Positions 58,201 to 64,000 of a stretch of 64,000 nt of DNA are shown one piece after another (position 1 is the first letter of the stretch; every line of letters begins with the position of its first letter). This DNA comes from JADKCZ01 sp963786945. Lineage in GTDB: Bacteria > Myxococcota > Myxococcia > Myxococcales > Anaeromyxobacteraceae. The stretch spans positions 310,001-374,000 of the forward strand of contig CAWBAO010000001.1 of NCBI GenBank assembly GCA_963786945.1, in the 5' to 3' direction. The notes beneath the pieces are model-generated. The model had not been told where the DNA came from. It worked only from the letters and a program-made list of their open reading frames with translations, and ran no database searches. The position numbers and the translations under genes were made by a program.

Positions 58201-60838
58201 GCCAGGATACGGCCTGGTCCTGGAGCCCGTGCCCGAGCCCGCCCCGGAGCCCCCTCTCGTGCCCATCGTCGGCCCCATGACGCTGGAGTTCCCGGCGCCG
58301 GAGCGCCCGACGGTCGAGCCGCCGACGTCCGAGCTCGCCGAGCCCGAGCCCGAACCCGAGCCCGGACCCGGGCCCGAGCAGGTGGCGGAGCCCGAGCTGG
58401 AGCCCGAGCCAGGATATGGCCTGGTCCTGGAGCCCGTACCCGAGCCCGCCCCGGAGCCCCCTCTCGAGCCCATCGTCGGGCCCATGACGCTCGAGTTCCC
58501 CGCGCCGGTGCTCCCCGCACCGGAGCGCGCGGAGATCGAGCCGCAGGTGCCCGAGCCCGCCGCGTCCGGCCCGGAGCCGGAACCCCAGCCCGAGCCGCTG
58601 CCGGAGCCCTGGCCCGAGCCCGCTCCGGAACCCGCGCTGGAGGCCCCTCTCGCGCCCACCGTCGGGGCCATGACGCTCGAGTTCCCCGCGCCCGTGCTCC
58701 CGGCGGCCGAACCGCCCACCCCGGGCGACGAGGCCGGGCGGCTGGCCCGCCTCGCCGAGTCCACGTCCGATCCGGCCGCGCGCGCGGACGCCTGGCTGGC
58801 CTCGGCCAGCGCCGGGCGCCTGGCCGGCCATCCGGTCGAGCAGGTGCGGCTGGCCATCGAGCTGGCCTGCGAGTCCGACCCCGACGCGCCAGGGCCGTGG
58901 GCGGCGCTGGCCGAGCTGGAGCTGGCCCACGGCGATCCCATGGCGGCGGCGCGGGCACACCTGGCGGCCTCGATCCGGACCGAGGGCACGGCCGCCGCCG
59001 AGGCGGCGCTGCTGGCGGCCCGGCTCTTCCTGGAGCAGGGCCATCCGCCCGAGGCCGTCCGCGCGCTGCGCGCGGCCGCGCTGGGCGACGGGGCCAGCGT
59101 GCCGGCCGACCTGCTCCAGGCCACCGAGGCGCTGGCCAGCGGGTGGGGCGAGGCCGCCGCCGGGCTGCTGGCCGGGGTCCTTCCCGACCAGCTCGGGCCG
59201 GGAGCCCGGGCCGTCCACCAGCAGCTGCTCCGCATCGTGGACGAGCAGGTCATGGCCACGGCCGTGGAGCCGGCCGAGCCGGCCCAGCCGGCACCCGACG
59301 AGCCCTCGATCGTCGAGCTGACGGAGGAGGAGCCGGCGGACGAAGCCACCGAGCCACCGCTTCCCGAGCTCCGCCTCGCCGGGGTGGTCGAGGAGGCGGC
59401 GCCGCCGGCCGGCGAGGCCCCTTCCCTCCCGGAGCCCGCCGTCACCGACCCGGTCCTGCTCCACCTCCGCGCCGAGGCCGATGCCGCCACCGGCTCCGAG
59501 CGCGCCGGGACGCTGGAGCGGCTGGCGGGCATGCTGGAGCGGACCGGCCAACCCGGCGCCGCGGCCGACGCGCTCATCGAGGCCCTCTCCGCCGATCCCG
59601 AGCGCGACCTGACCTGGGGCTGGCTCGACGCGCTGGTGGCCGGCGACCCGGCCCGCGAGGGCGCGGTGGCGGCGCTCCGGAGGGCGACCGCCCCGCTGCC
59701 GCCCGCCGGGGCACCGTCGTCCCCGGTGCCGCCCGCCGAGGCGGCCACCCCGGAGCTCTCGGTCGAGGCGCTGTTCGGCCCGGAGCTCCCGGCCGAGGTG
59801 GCGCCCGCCCGGGTCCCGCCCGCCGAGGCGCTGGCGCGCGCCCTCGCCGCGGCCCGGCAGGATCCCACCGACGTCGACGCGCTGCTGGAGGTGAACGAGC
59901 TGGCCACCGAGCTCGCCGGCACCGCTTCCCCTTCCGAGCACGACCGGCTCGGCGAGCTGGCCCGGCTGGCCGCCTCGATCGCCGCCTTCGTGGCGCCCCA
60001 TCGGATCCGGGCCCCCGAGGCGCCGCCGCTCGCCGCGGCCCTCTCCGACGCGGCCCGGGATCGCGTCGCCCGGCCCGAGACCACCGGCCCGCTCGGCAAG
60101 CTGCTCTCGCTGCTGACGCCCTACCTCGAGCCCCTCTTCCCGGCCGACCTGCGGCGCCATGGCCTCACCGCCGCCGACCGGCTGGTGGCGCCCCGCGCCC
60201 CCGAGGTGCTGGAGCCGCTGGACGCCGCCGCCACCCAGCTCTCCGCCCGCGCCTTCGCCGTCTTCCTGGTCGATCGCCCGGGCGCGCAGATCGTCCTCGA
60301 GAACACCCGGCCGCCGGCGCTGCTCGTCCCCTCCGGCTTCGCGGCGCTGCCGCCCGGCGCCCGCCGCGTCCTCGCCACCAGCGCCGTCGACCTGCTGCAG
60401 CGCGGCGGGGCCCTGGTGGGCAAGTTCGCCCCGCGCGACGTCGGCATCCTGCTGGAGCTGGCCTGCCGCTTCGCGGGTGGGAAGCCCGCGTCGCTGGGCC
60501 TCCCCGCGGCCCGGGCCGGCGCCTTCCTCTCGGCCCTGGCCCGCGGGGTGCCGCCGGTGCTGGCGGCGAGGGTGGCCTCCCTCGGCCACGCCGCGTCCGA
60601 CGAGCTGGCCTCCGCCAGGCTGGAGTCGCTGGCCGCCTCGCTGCGGCGCAGCAGCGCCCGGGTGGCGCTGCTGGCCACCGGGGATCCGGCCGGCGCCTTC
60701 GCCGCGCTGCTGGCCGCCGAGCCGCCGGCCCACCCCGCCACCGGCGCCGAGGCGCTGCGCCTCCCGGCGCTGCACGAGCTGGCGACGCTGGCCCTCTCCG
60801 AGCCCTTCCTCGACCTCCGGGTGGCGGTGGTAGGCTGA
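52262..60838 (+). CDS. Giant TPR-repeat protein (2,858 residues)
   Basis: One unbroken frame. Residues ~1-220 are a non-repetitive N-terminal domain without signal peptide (FELRLDRGGAHVRLGAPAAI; MRLGLLPGFERGVTVVPY), so it is probably cytoplasmic. Residues ~225-1,915 are dozens of TPR-type helical pairs rich in Ala, Leu and Arg (typical unit: LALAEQVGDHHRALGALRTQL). Residues ~1,920-2,150 are a Glu/Pro-rich linker with four copies of VGPMTLEFPAP-like sequence. More TPRs follow to ~2,600. A globular end (~2,640-2,858; FAVFLVDRPGAQIVLENTRP, VLATSAVDLLQRGGALVGKF) has no catalytic motif that I know. It is probably a scaffold; myxobacteria carry several giant TPR proteins of unknown role. It precedes a lipoprotein gene by seven bases. 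Confidence 0.85.
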   Translation: MAEVRPTASTASPAAGPRTGNGFELRLDRGGAHVRLGAPAAIAGLLVERLELRVPDLALPFDASGGPAQFRHRLCDLEALSVLADQASVSAAAARLDLGELGLGSLEVALRDGFAEVGGRLASGPSFSMRLGLLPGFERGVTVVPYAPRLYEPAALPSAALPHLAARALSALGFPDDPLPLLARRLLVARGWKVPREGGVRLAAAAVAPSGVRLTWARDAAAAPPVPADPDLLAALEGSRAFAEAEALAAAGDWAGAREAWLASAAPTTHAFAADRLLSLLCLDERYHDEALDLAAGWLQRRPGFAPALGAEAWVRTARGEHERAAAALVALAEGSVAAGERLAAVAAAEAVLALPDVSRGLTARAVDAALAARRDHLPALRALRALARERGDKGAQIRAARRVLAYAPTDLEKARAHAELGELLLESDPPGARLHLDRALRLAPDDVESLSALARACTAAGEHLRAVGALDRLGALRLRAGDRAGAVDLALQAGRIWDEQLGHVENALLRYRDAAELGPRAAEAHRLAAGCAERLGRWTEAADHHASALAVLDRTAPEAGALAAAHHLALAEVAERHLDDETGAATHLEAALATAPLDVAQLSRLAALHRRLGRTAELLHALDRLAPLTEGAGPRAALLAEAGDLARGPLGRPDLAAGRYGAALQLDPGCRPAIEGLAALAHQRGDGPAERDALLKLVPLARGPAEEAAMLDRLAAACERAGDHSAAARAVAAARRVEPSRERLAAAAGLARRSGDRPALAALLAEQAQAALAAGDRAGAATAWRERATLLAESDPALALTAVDEARRLGPADAALLRLEAALAEQVGDHHRALGALRTQLAGSPTGDGALELRAARAALAAGELPAAQAHAQRALAAGLREAGEVLVDALEQSGDGRGQVEALVRVGRHLEAAALAERLDDLPTALQALERAAEARETAGEALRHLLRLHAAAGDARGAAATLLAAAGRAGGREGAALAWRAFSLTGDAGALDLAAEADPSFAPARAERAARRAASDPAAALLDAEAALAGDGLDAATRPELLRLSSGLAERSGDRELARRRLAAYAQTGNPTDSELAHLAELHRAANDLDGLAATLARRVASAPLTEVAPLQLDLAALLARLGREAEAMDAWRAVLRVDPVALEPLRAMLLPSRAALLHDGERESLLATLASHDGAGAAERAEAWEAVAADRQAAGDVAGATTARAAAARLRGDDDESLELQAQAAAAAGLHRQAARLQLQRARRAQAASEAGAAERLVEAGLALVEAGDITEGESTLREALRLHPEPERSASALAALVNLAAQRGDGPAEAEALAALVPLVPTGERPERLLRLSQLRAAAGDAAGALEAAEQARTLAPRSLATVRQARLAAAAAGDERLVVTRLEEEARLDAGEAGALLLDRARRLARLGDLEAADDSFSEGLALLPPDQGLALEQSRLRRGHLPARPAAEPLERFAGRLEDPAAAARAQAAAAALAWEAGDVGAALRCARRAFGRSRQTPALAGPLLARLLYAQGSFAEALVVHRTLLEMGFPGFDEAEVVTLSRQLAELASEAGEPALALDAFDQLLALRPQETGAALERFRLDPDRRRAVTSLEAVADQVRSRASRIELLATAAEGALSELHDRGLGERLFREARAEAALTPGLPLRLERRRLAATRLGELGPEALLGALHEAAETARAAGDADAARELLEEAVAEQRQRGMKAGAARDLLALEELLVAAGAPGAAAARARLAAELLAESGDASAMAVARRALERDPRDPDGLRRLAAIEARFDRDAAEATLRRALAEQPDDLATEAELLALLAGEGRAGARGRVLLDRARRQSDPEARAGLRREAARLLAATDDPDDATLAADVLLAVTADLPEDAAARREAASALVACGRAPEAVRLLAALVRANPEDRALAEELERAGGPPPPTAPASIEEALSAPEPAPEPPLVPIVGPMTLEFPAPERPAVEPPMPEPEEPEPELEPEPGYGLVLEPVPEPAPEPPLVPIVGPMTLEFPAPERPTVEPPTSELAEPEPEPEPGPGPEQVAEPELEPEPGYGLVLEPVPEPAPEPPLEPIVGPMTLEFPAPVLPAPERAEIEPQVPEPAASGPEPEPQPEPLPEPWPEPAPEPALEAPLAPTVGAMTLEFPAPVLPAAEPPTPGDEAGRLARLAESTSDPAARADAWLASASAGRLAGHPVEQVRLAIELACESDPDAPGPWAALAELELAHGDPMAAARAHLAASIRTEGTAAAEAALLAARLFLEQGHPPEAVRALRAAALGDGASVPADLLQATEALASGWGEAAAGLLAGVLPDQLGPGARAVHQQLLRIVDEQVMATAVEPAEPAQPAPDEPSIVELTEEEPADEATEPPLPELRLAGVVEEAAPPAGEAPSLPEPAVTDPVLLHLRAEADAATGSERAGTLERLAGMLERTGQPGAAADALIEALSADPERDLTWGWLDALVAGDPAREGAVAALRRATAPLPPAGAPSSPVPPAEAATPELSVEALFGPELPAEVAPARVPPAEALARALAAARQDPTDVDALLEVNELATELAGTASPSEHDRLGELARLAASIAAFVAPHRIRAPEAPPLAAALSDAARDRVARPETTGPLGKLLSLLTPYLEPLFPADLRRHGLTAADRLVAPRAPEVLEPLDAAATQLSARAFAVFLVDRPGAQIVLENTRPPALLVPSGFAALPPGARRVLATSAVDLLQRGGALVGKFAPRDVGILLELACRFAGGKPASLGLPAARAGAFLSALARGVPPVLAARVASLGHAASDELASARLESLAASLRRSSARVALLATGDPAGAFAALLAAEPPAHPATGAEALRLPALHELATLALSEPFLDLRVAVVG
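58069..58507 (+). repeat. In-frame DNA repeats in the EP-rich linker of the giant TPR gene
   Basis: Bases 58069-58144 and 58234-58309 are identical over 76 bases. A longer block of about 120 bases at ~58,181-58,300 recurs at ~58,388-58,507 with few changes. A fourth, more diverged copy of the VGxMTLEFPAP-coding segment is at 58,658-58,692. Unit lengths (165 and about 207 bases) are multiples of three, so copy number can vary without loss of frame. Confidence 0.85.
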
Positions 60839-60845
60839 CGCGGCC

Positions 60846-61388
60846 GTGCGCCGACCCTCCCCCGCCCTCCTGCTCCTGCCCCTGCTCGCCGCCGGCTGCA
60901 ACCAGGAGCCGGAGGGCTTCCCCTGCCCCGGCAGCCCGGTCGCCACCTTCTCCTTCAGCGGGACCCTGGCGCTGGTGAGCTGTGCCGCCGGCGCCCCCGC
61001 CGCGGGGGTCAACGCGCTCTTCCCCGCGACGGTCGAATTCGCCGGGACGATCACCTCCTTCAGCTCCGGCACCGCCGCCGCGCTCTGCGTCGCCAGGCCC
61101 GACGCCGAGCCGCTGACCGGCACCGGGGCGGCCGACGCCATCGACGTCTCGCTGGAGACGCGCGGCGCGCTGCTGAGCGGCTGCAACGCCCTCTGCGCCG
61201 TCACCGTCCACCAGCAGGTGGCCGGGACCGTGCAGCGCGATCCGGGCGGCGCCCCCTCCGGCTTCACCGGGACGCTGGTCGACGAGCAGACCCAGGATCC
61301 CGCCGTCGCCGGCGCCAGCTGTGCCCCCTGCACCACGCCGTGCCGGGCCACCTACGCCCTCTCGGCCCTTCCCACCGGGACCCGATGA
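60846..61388 (+). CDS. Cys-rich small lipoprotein
   Basis: This 180-residue protein has lipobox LLPLLAAGCNQE. The mature part is Ser/Thr/Ala-rich and beta-like, with nine or so Cys, including GASCAPCTTPCRATY near the end and SGCNALCAVTV, suggesting several disulphides or a metal site. No heme motif is present, since no His follows a CxxC. GTG start at 60846, seven bases after the giant TPR stop, with no ribosome site but a TAGGCT hexamer nine bases upstream. Its stop overlaps the queC start (ATGA). Unknown family. Confidence 0.7.
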   Translation: MRRPSPALLLLPLLAAGCNQEPEGFPCPGSPVATFSFSGTLALVSCAAGAPAAGVNALFPATVEFAGTITSFSSGTAAALCVARPDAEPLTGTGAADAIDVSLETRGALLSGCNALCAVTVHQQVAGTVQRDPGGAPSGFTGTLVDEQTQDPAVAGASCAPCTTPCRATYALSALPTGTR

Positions 61389-62101
61389 CCAGCCGCCGAC
61401 CCGTCCGCGCCGTGGTGCTCCTCTCCGGCGGCCTCGACAGCACCACCTGCCTCGCCGCCGCGCTGGCGGCCGGGCGCCAGGCCCACACCCTCTCGGTGGA
61501 CTACGGCCAGCGCCACCGCGGCGAGCTGGCCCGCGCCCGCGCCCTGTCCCGGGCGCTCGGCGCCGCCAGCCACCGGGTCGTCAAGGTGGACCTCTCGGCC
61601 TTCGGCGGCTCGGCCCTCACCGACGCCGCCATCGCCGTGCCCAAGGGGCGGAGCGCCGGCGCCATGGGGCGCGACATCCCGGTCACCTACGTGCCGGCCC
61701 GCAACACCGTGATGCTGGCGCTGGCGCTGGCCCACGCCGAGGTGATCGGCGCCGAGGAGATCCACGTCGGCGTCAACGCCGTCGACTACTCCGGCTACCC
61801 CGACTGCCGGCCGGAGTTCCTGGCCGCCTTCGAGCGGCTGGCCCGGGTCGCCACCCGGGCCGGCGTCGCCGGCCGTCCCCTGCGGATCGTGGCGCCCCTG
61901 CTGCGCCTCTCCAAGGCCGGGATCGTCAGGCTGGGCACCCGGCTCCACGTGCCCTACGGCCGGACCCTGTCCTGCTACGATCCGGTCCGCGGCCGGGCCT
62001 GCGGGCGCTGCGACGCCTGCCAGCTGCGGCGCCGTGGCTTCGAGGAGGCAGGCATTCCTGATCCGACGCCCTATGCGCGGGCGGCGAAGCGGAGGACGTG
62101 A
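61385..62101 (+). CDS. queC: 7-cyano-7-deazaguanine synthase
   Basis: This 238-residue enzyme converts 7-carboxy-7-deazaguanine to preQ0 with ATP and ammonia, a step of queuosine synthesis. The PP-loop is VVLLSGGLDSTTCLA at residues ~10-24. Other family motifs are SVDYGQRHRGEL, YVPARNTVMLALALAHAE, and VNAVDYSGYPDCRPEFL. The zinc-binding Cys cluster is SCYDPVRGRACGRCDACQLR near the C-terminus. Length fits E. coli QueC (231). The ATG overlaps the preceding lipoprotein stop, and the TGA overlaps the next ATG. Other queuosine genes are not adjacent, except that a tgt fusion lies 33 kb away. Confidence 0.95.
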   Translation: MTSRRPVRAVVLLSGGLDSTTCLAAALAAGRQAHTLSVDYGQRHRGELARARALSRALGAASHRVVKVDLSAFGGSALTDAAIAVPKGRSAGAMGRDIPVTYVPARNTVMLALALAHAEVIGAEEIHVGVNAVDYSGYPDCRPEFLAAFERLARVATRAGVAGRPLRIVAPLLRLSKAGIVRLGTRLHVPYGRTLSCYDPVRGRACGRCDACQLRRRGFEEAGIPDPTPYARAAKRRT

Positions 62102-62388
62102 TGGCCACCAGGATCATCGAGCAGGCGTACCCGGGCAAGAGCGCCGAGCAGCTCTACGGCGAGGCCGAGAAGATCCTGCGCCGGCTGGGCGAGAAGTACG
62201 GCATCGCCTGCCAGTTCGACGCGGCCGGGCGGCGGGTGGTGGTGCCGGAGAAGATGGGGCTGAAGGGGCTCTGCACCGTGACCGACGGCAAGATCCGCGT
62301 CGAGCTGACCCACGGCCTGCTGGGCGGCGCGCTGGTCGGGACCGTGGAGGACTACATCGAGGCCAAGCTGGACAAGCTCTTCACCTGA
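62101..62388 (+). CDS. Polyhydroxyalkanoic acid system family protein (PHA granule region type)
   Basis: This is a 95-residue protein. Sequence pattern (LGEKYGIACQFDAAGRRVVV, KGLCTVTDGKIRVELTHGLLG and DYIEAKLDKLF at the end) fits the small PHA_gran_rgn family. That family is also found in organisms without PHA genes, so a PHA link here is not shown. The ATG at 62101 has GGAGG five bases upstream and overlaps the queC stop by one base; a GTG one codon earlier is possible. Confidence 0.72.
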   Translation: MATRIIEQAYPGKSAEQLYGEAEKILRRLGEKYGIACQFDAAGRRVVVPEKMGLKGLCTVTDGKIRVELTHGLLGGALVGTVEDYIEAKLDKLFT

Positions 62389-62401
62389 GCGGCGCCCGGC
62401 C

Positions 62402-62704
62402 TCACTCGTCCAGCGCCACCACGATGGCGCCGGACCGCTCGTTGAGCCGCTCCACCGCGGCGCAGATGGCCGCCAGCGGCGAGTCGCCGGTCCCGCGCGC
62501 CGTGCGGGTGACCGGGCTGCGGCGGCGGGAACGGGGCCCGGCCACGATGCGGGCGCTGGCCTGGCCGCTCAGCCCGTCGGGCGTGAGGTGGACCTCCAGC
62601 CCGGCCCGGTAGAGCGCCAGCAGGACCCGCCCGGTCTCGGCGGCGACGCGTTCCTCGGTGTAGGTCATCGTGCTCTGGTTCCGGATCCGGCCGCGACGCG
62701 CCAT
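62402..62704 (-). CDS. Small conserved-looking protein of unknown function
   Basis: A 100-residue protein with a basic N-terminus (MARRGRIRNQS), a central beta-like segment (LYRAGLEVHLTPDGLSGQAS), an Arg-rich stretch (AGPRSRRRSPVTR) and a helical end (PLAAICAAVERLNERSGAIVV). The ATG at 62704 is chosen for GAGG five bases upstream; an internal ATG (MTYTEERV) is an alternative. It has neither signal peptide nor membrane segment. It is convergent with the PHA-system gene (13 bases apart). I do not recognise the family. Confidence 0.55.
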   Translation of the reverse strand: MARRGRIRNQSTMTYTEERVAAETGRVLLALYRAGLEVHLTPDGLSGQASARIVAGPRSRRRSPVTRTARGTGDSPLAAICAAVERLNERSGAIVVALDE

Positions 62705-62886
62705 CGGGACCTCGTTGCGTGCCAAGGCTGTGCAGGCTGGTCGCATCCTAGCGGCCGGGCCCGGCAGCGCCAGTTTCGGGCGGGCCAGCCCTCGGCCCCG
62801 CCGTCGCCGCTCCCATTGCCCGCCGGCAGGGCCGCGCGTAGGCTTCGGGCTCGCCTCCACCGGGACCTGACGCCTCCGAGGGCCAC

Positions 62887-64000
62887 ATGCACCTGCTCGC
62901 CGCGCTCACGCTGCTCGCCGTCGCCGCGCCGCCCGCCGCCCCGATCGAGCTGGCCGTCGACCTGCGCGAGGCGCCGCGCCGCCGCCTCCACGCCACCCTG
63001 GTCCTCCCGGCCTCGCCGGGGCCGGCCACGCTGGTCTACCCGAAGTGGATCCCCGGCGAGCACGGGCCGACCGGACCGATCGCCGACCTGGCCGGCCTCC
63101 GCATCACCGCCGGCGGCGCGCCGGTCCCCTGGACCCGCGACCCCGAGGACCTGTTCGCCTTCCACGTGGTGGTGCCGCCGGGCGCCACCCGGCTCGAGGT
63201 GGCCCTCGACTCGATCGAGACCGCCCCCGGCCCGGGCGGCTTCACCGGCGGCGCCTCGGCCACGCCGCGGCTGGCGCTGCTCTCCTGGAACCACCTGCTG
63301 CTCTACCCGCGGGGGGCCGATCCCCGCTCGCTGCGCGTCGCCGCCAGCATGACCCTGCCGGCGGCCTGGGCCTTCGGCACGGCGCTGCCGGTGGCCCGGC
63401 AGGAGGGGGCGCGCGTCCAGTTCGAGCCGGTCAGCCTGGAGACGCTGGTGGACTCCCCGGTGCTGGCCGGCCTGCACCTGGTCCGCACCGCGCTCGGCCC
63501 GGCCACCGGGACGCCGCACGCGCTGGTGGTGGCCGCCGACGCCCCCGAGGCGGCCTCGGTGCCGCCGGAGTTCAAGGCCCAGCTCGACCGGCTGGTGGGC
63601 GAGTCCGGCGCCCTGTTCGGCGCGCGCCACTACCGGGGCTACACCTTCCTCCTCACGCTCTCGGACCAGGTGGCCTCCTTCGGCCTCGAGCACCACGAGT
63701 CGTCCGACGTCCGCATGGGCGAGCGCGCCCTGCTCGATCCGCTGACCCGGCCGCTGGTGGGCGAGCTGCTGGCGCACGAGTTCGTCCACGCCTGGAACGG
63801 CAAGCACCGCCGGCCGGCCGGCCTGGCCACCCGGGACTTCCAGCAGCCCATGCGCGCCGACCTGCTCTGGATCTACGAGGGGCTGACCCAGTACCTGGGC
63901 CAGGTGCTGGCGGCCCGCAGCGGCCTCTCCGGCGAGGGGGGCTTCCAGGAGCTGCTGGCGCTGGAGGCCGAGGAGATGACGGCGCACGCTGGCCGCTCCT
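62887..64000 (+). CDS. M61-family glycyl aminopeptidase, 5' part (truncated by window end)
   Basis: 371 residues are visible. A short signal peptide (LLAALTLLAVAAPPAA) precedes a beta-rich N-terminal domain (WIPGEHGPTGPIADLAGLRI) and then the metalloprotease domain. The zinc motif LLAHEFVHAWNGKHRRP has both His and the catalytic Glu, and WIYEGLTQYLG supplies the third ligand Glu 50-odd residues on. This matches M61 (Sphingomonas glycyl aminopeptidase), which normally also has a PDZ domain further on, outside the window. ATG at 62887 is the only start giving a signal peptide. Confidence 0.9.
   Translation, partial: MHLLAALTLLAVAAPPAAPIELAVDLREAPRRRLHATLVLPASPGPATLVYPKWIPGEHGPTGPIADLAGLRITAGGAPVPWTRDPEDLFAFHVVVPPGATRLEVALDSIETAPGPGGFTGGASATPRLALLSWNHLLLYPRGADPRSLRVAASMTLPAAWAFGTALPVARQEGARVQFEPVSLETLVDSPVLAGLHLVRTALGPATGTPHALVVAADAPEAASVPPEFKAQLDRLVGESGALFGARHYRGYTFLLTLSDQVASFGLEHHESSDVRMGERALLDPLTRPLVGELLAHEFVHAWNGKHRRPAGLATRDFQQPMRADLLWIYEGLTQYLGQVLAARSGLSGEGGFQELLALEAEEMTAHAGRS

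Noticed and set aside
58021..58700. CRISPR-like or satellite repeat
   Set aside because: The repeats are in frame within one open gene, differ in unit length and have no unique spacers of constant size.
60846..61388. Cys-rich lipoprotein as a c-type cytochrome
   Set aside because: CAPC is followed by Thr, not His, so there is no heme-binding motif.

Overview
The window is very GC-rich and densely coded, with strong G/C third-position bias. Lipoproteins, TPR proteins and secreted Ig-like proteins are numerous, and MoxR/Bat, MltD and carboxy-terminal protease genes are present. Together these suggest a myxobacterium-like member of the Myxococcota, most like Anaeromyxobacter. This is inferred from gene style; no rRNA or other taxonomic marker is in the window. 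I see no tRNA, rRNA, insertion sequence, prophage or CRISPR array.

Region 1 (1-13,843, all minus strand) is the most unusual part. A CadC-type regulator with TPRs (13,843-11,866) is followed by a 330-bp spacer holding 11-bp direct repeats and palindromes. Then comes a run of exported proteins: a ~1,870-residue surface protein ending in a beta-helix, three cupredoxin/multicopper-oxidase-like proteins, a lipoprotein and a subtilisin-like protease cut by the window edge. The copper ligands are divided between neighbours. One protein keeps only the first-domain ligands, including a type-1 site; the next keeps only the second-domain ligands, with Ser in place of Cys; the third has lost all of them and gained adhesion-type domains. 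I read this as a possible heteromeric, split multicopper oxidase system.

Region 2 (14,187-33,810) holds a lipoprotein plus MacB/Lol-like ABC exporter, an MltD-like murein hydrolase, dusB, a ZIP metal transporter and Ig-repeat, metalloprotease-like and beta-barrel envelope proteins. It also holds a SUI1-domain protein, thrH and a CHAD-CYTH protein, then a Tgt fused to an MnmC-type methyltransferase domain. A TPR lipoprotein and a NitT/TauT-like ABC transporter with two fused permease domains close the region.

Region 3 (34,005-42,798) is a moxR-DUF58-batABCDE aerotolerance-type operon with overlapping start and stop codons, ending in a GNAT acetyltransferase. Region 4 (42,828-48,702) has a lipoprotein, a ceramidase-like membrane protein, an EmrB/EmrA-type efflux pair and glutamate-cysteine ligase. 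Region 5 (48,859-64,000) has an unusually long S41 protease, a strong terminator, a 2,858-residue TPR protein with internal DNA repeats, queC, a PHA-system protein and a truncated M61 peptidase.

Thirteen reading-frame breaks interrupt otherwise conserved genes. Twelve fit one extra base and one fits one missing base. This looks more like residual sequencing or assembly error than mass pseudogenisation, and the affected genes are annotated here as single genes spanning the break.
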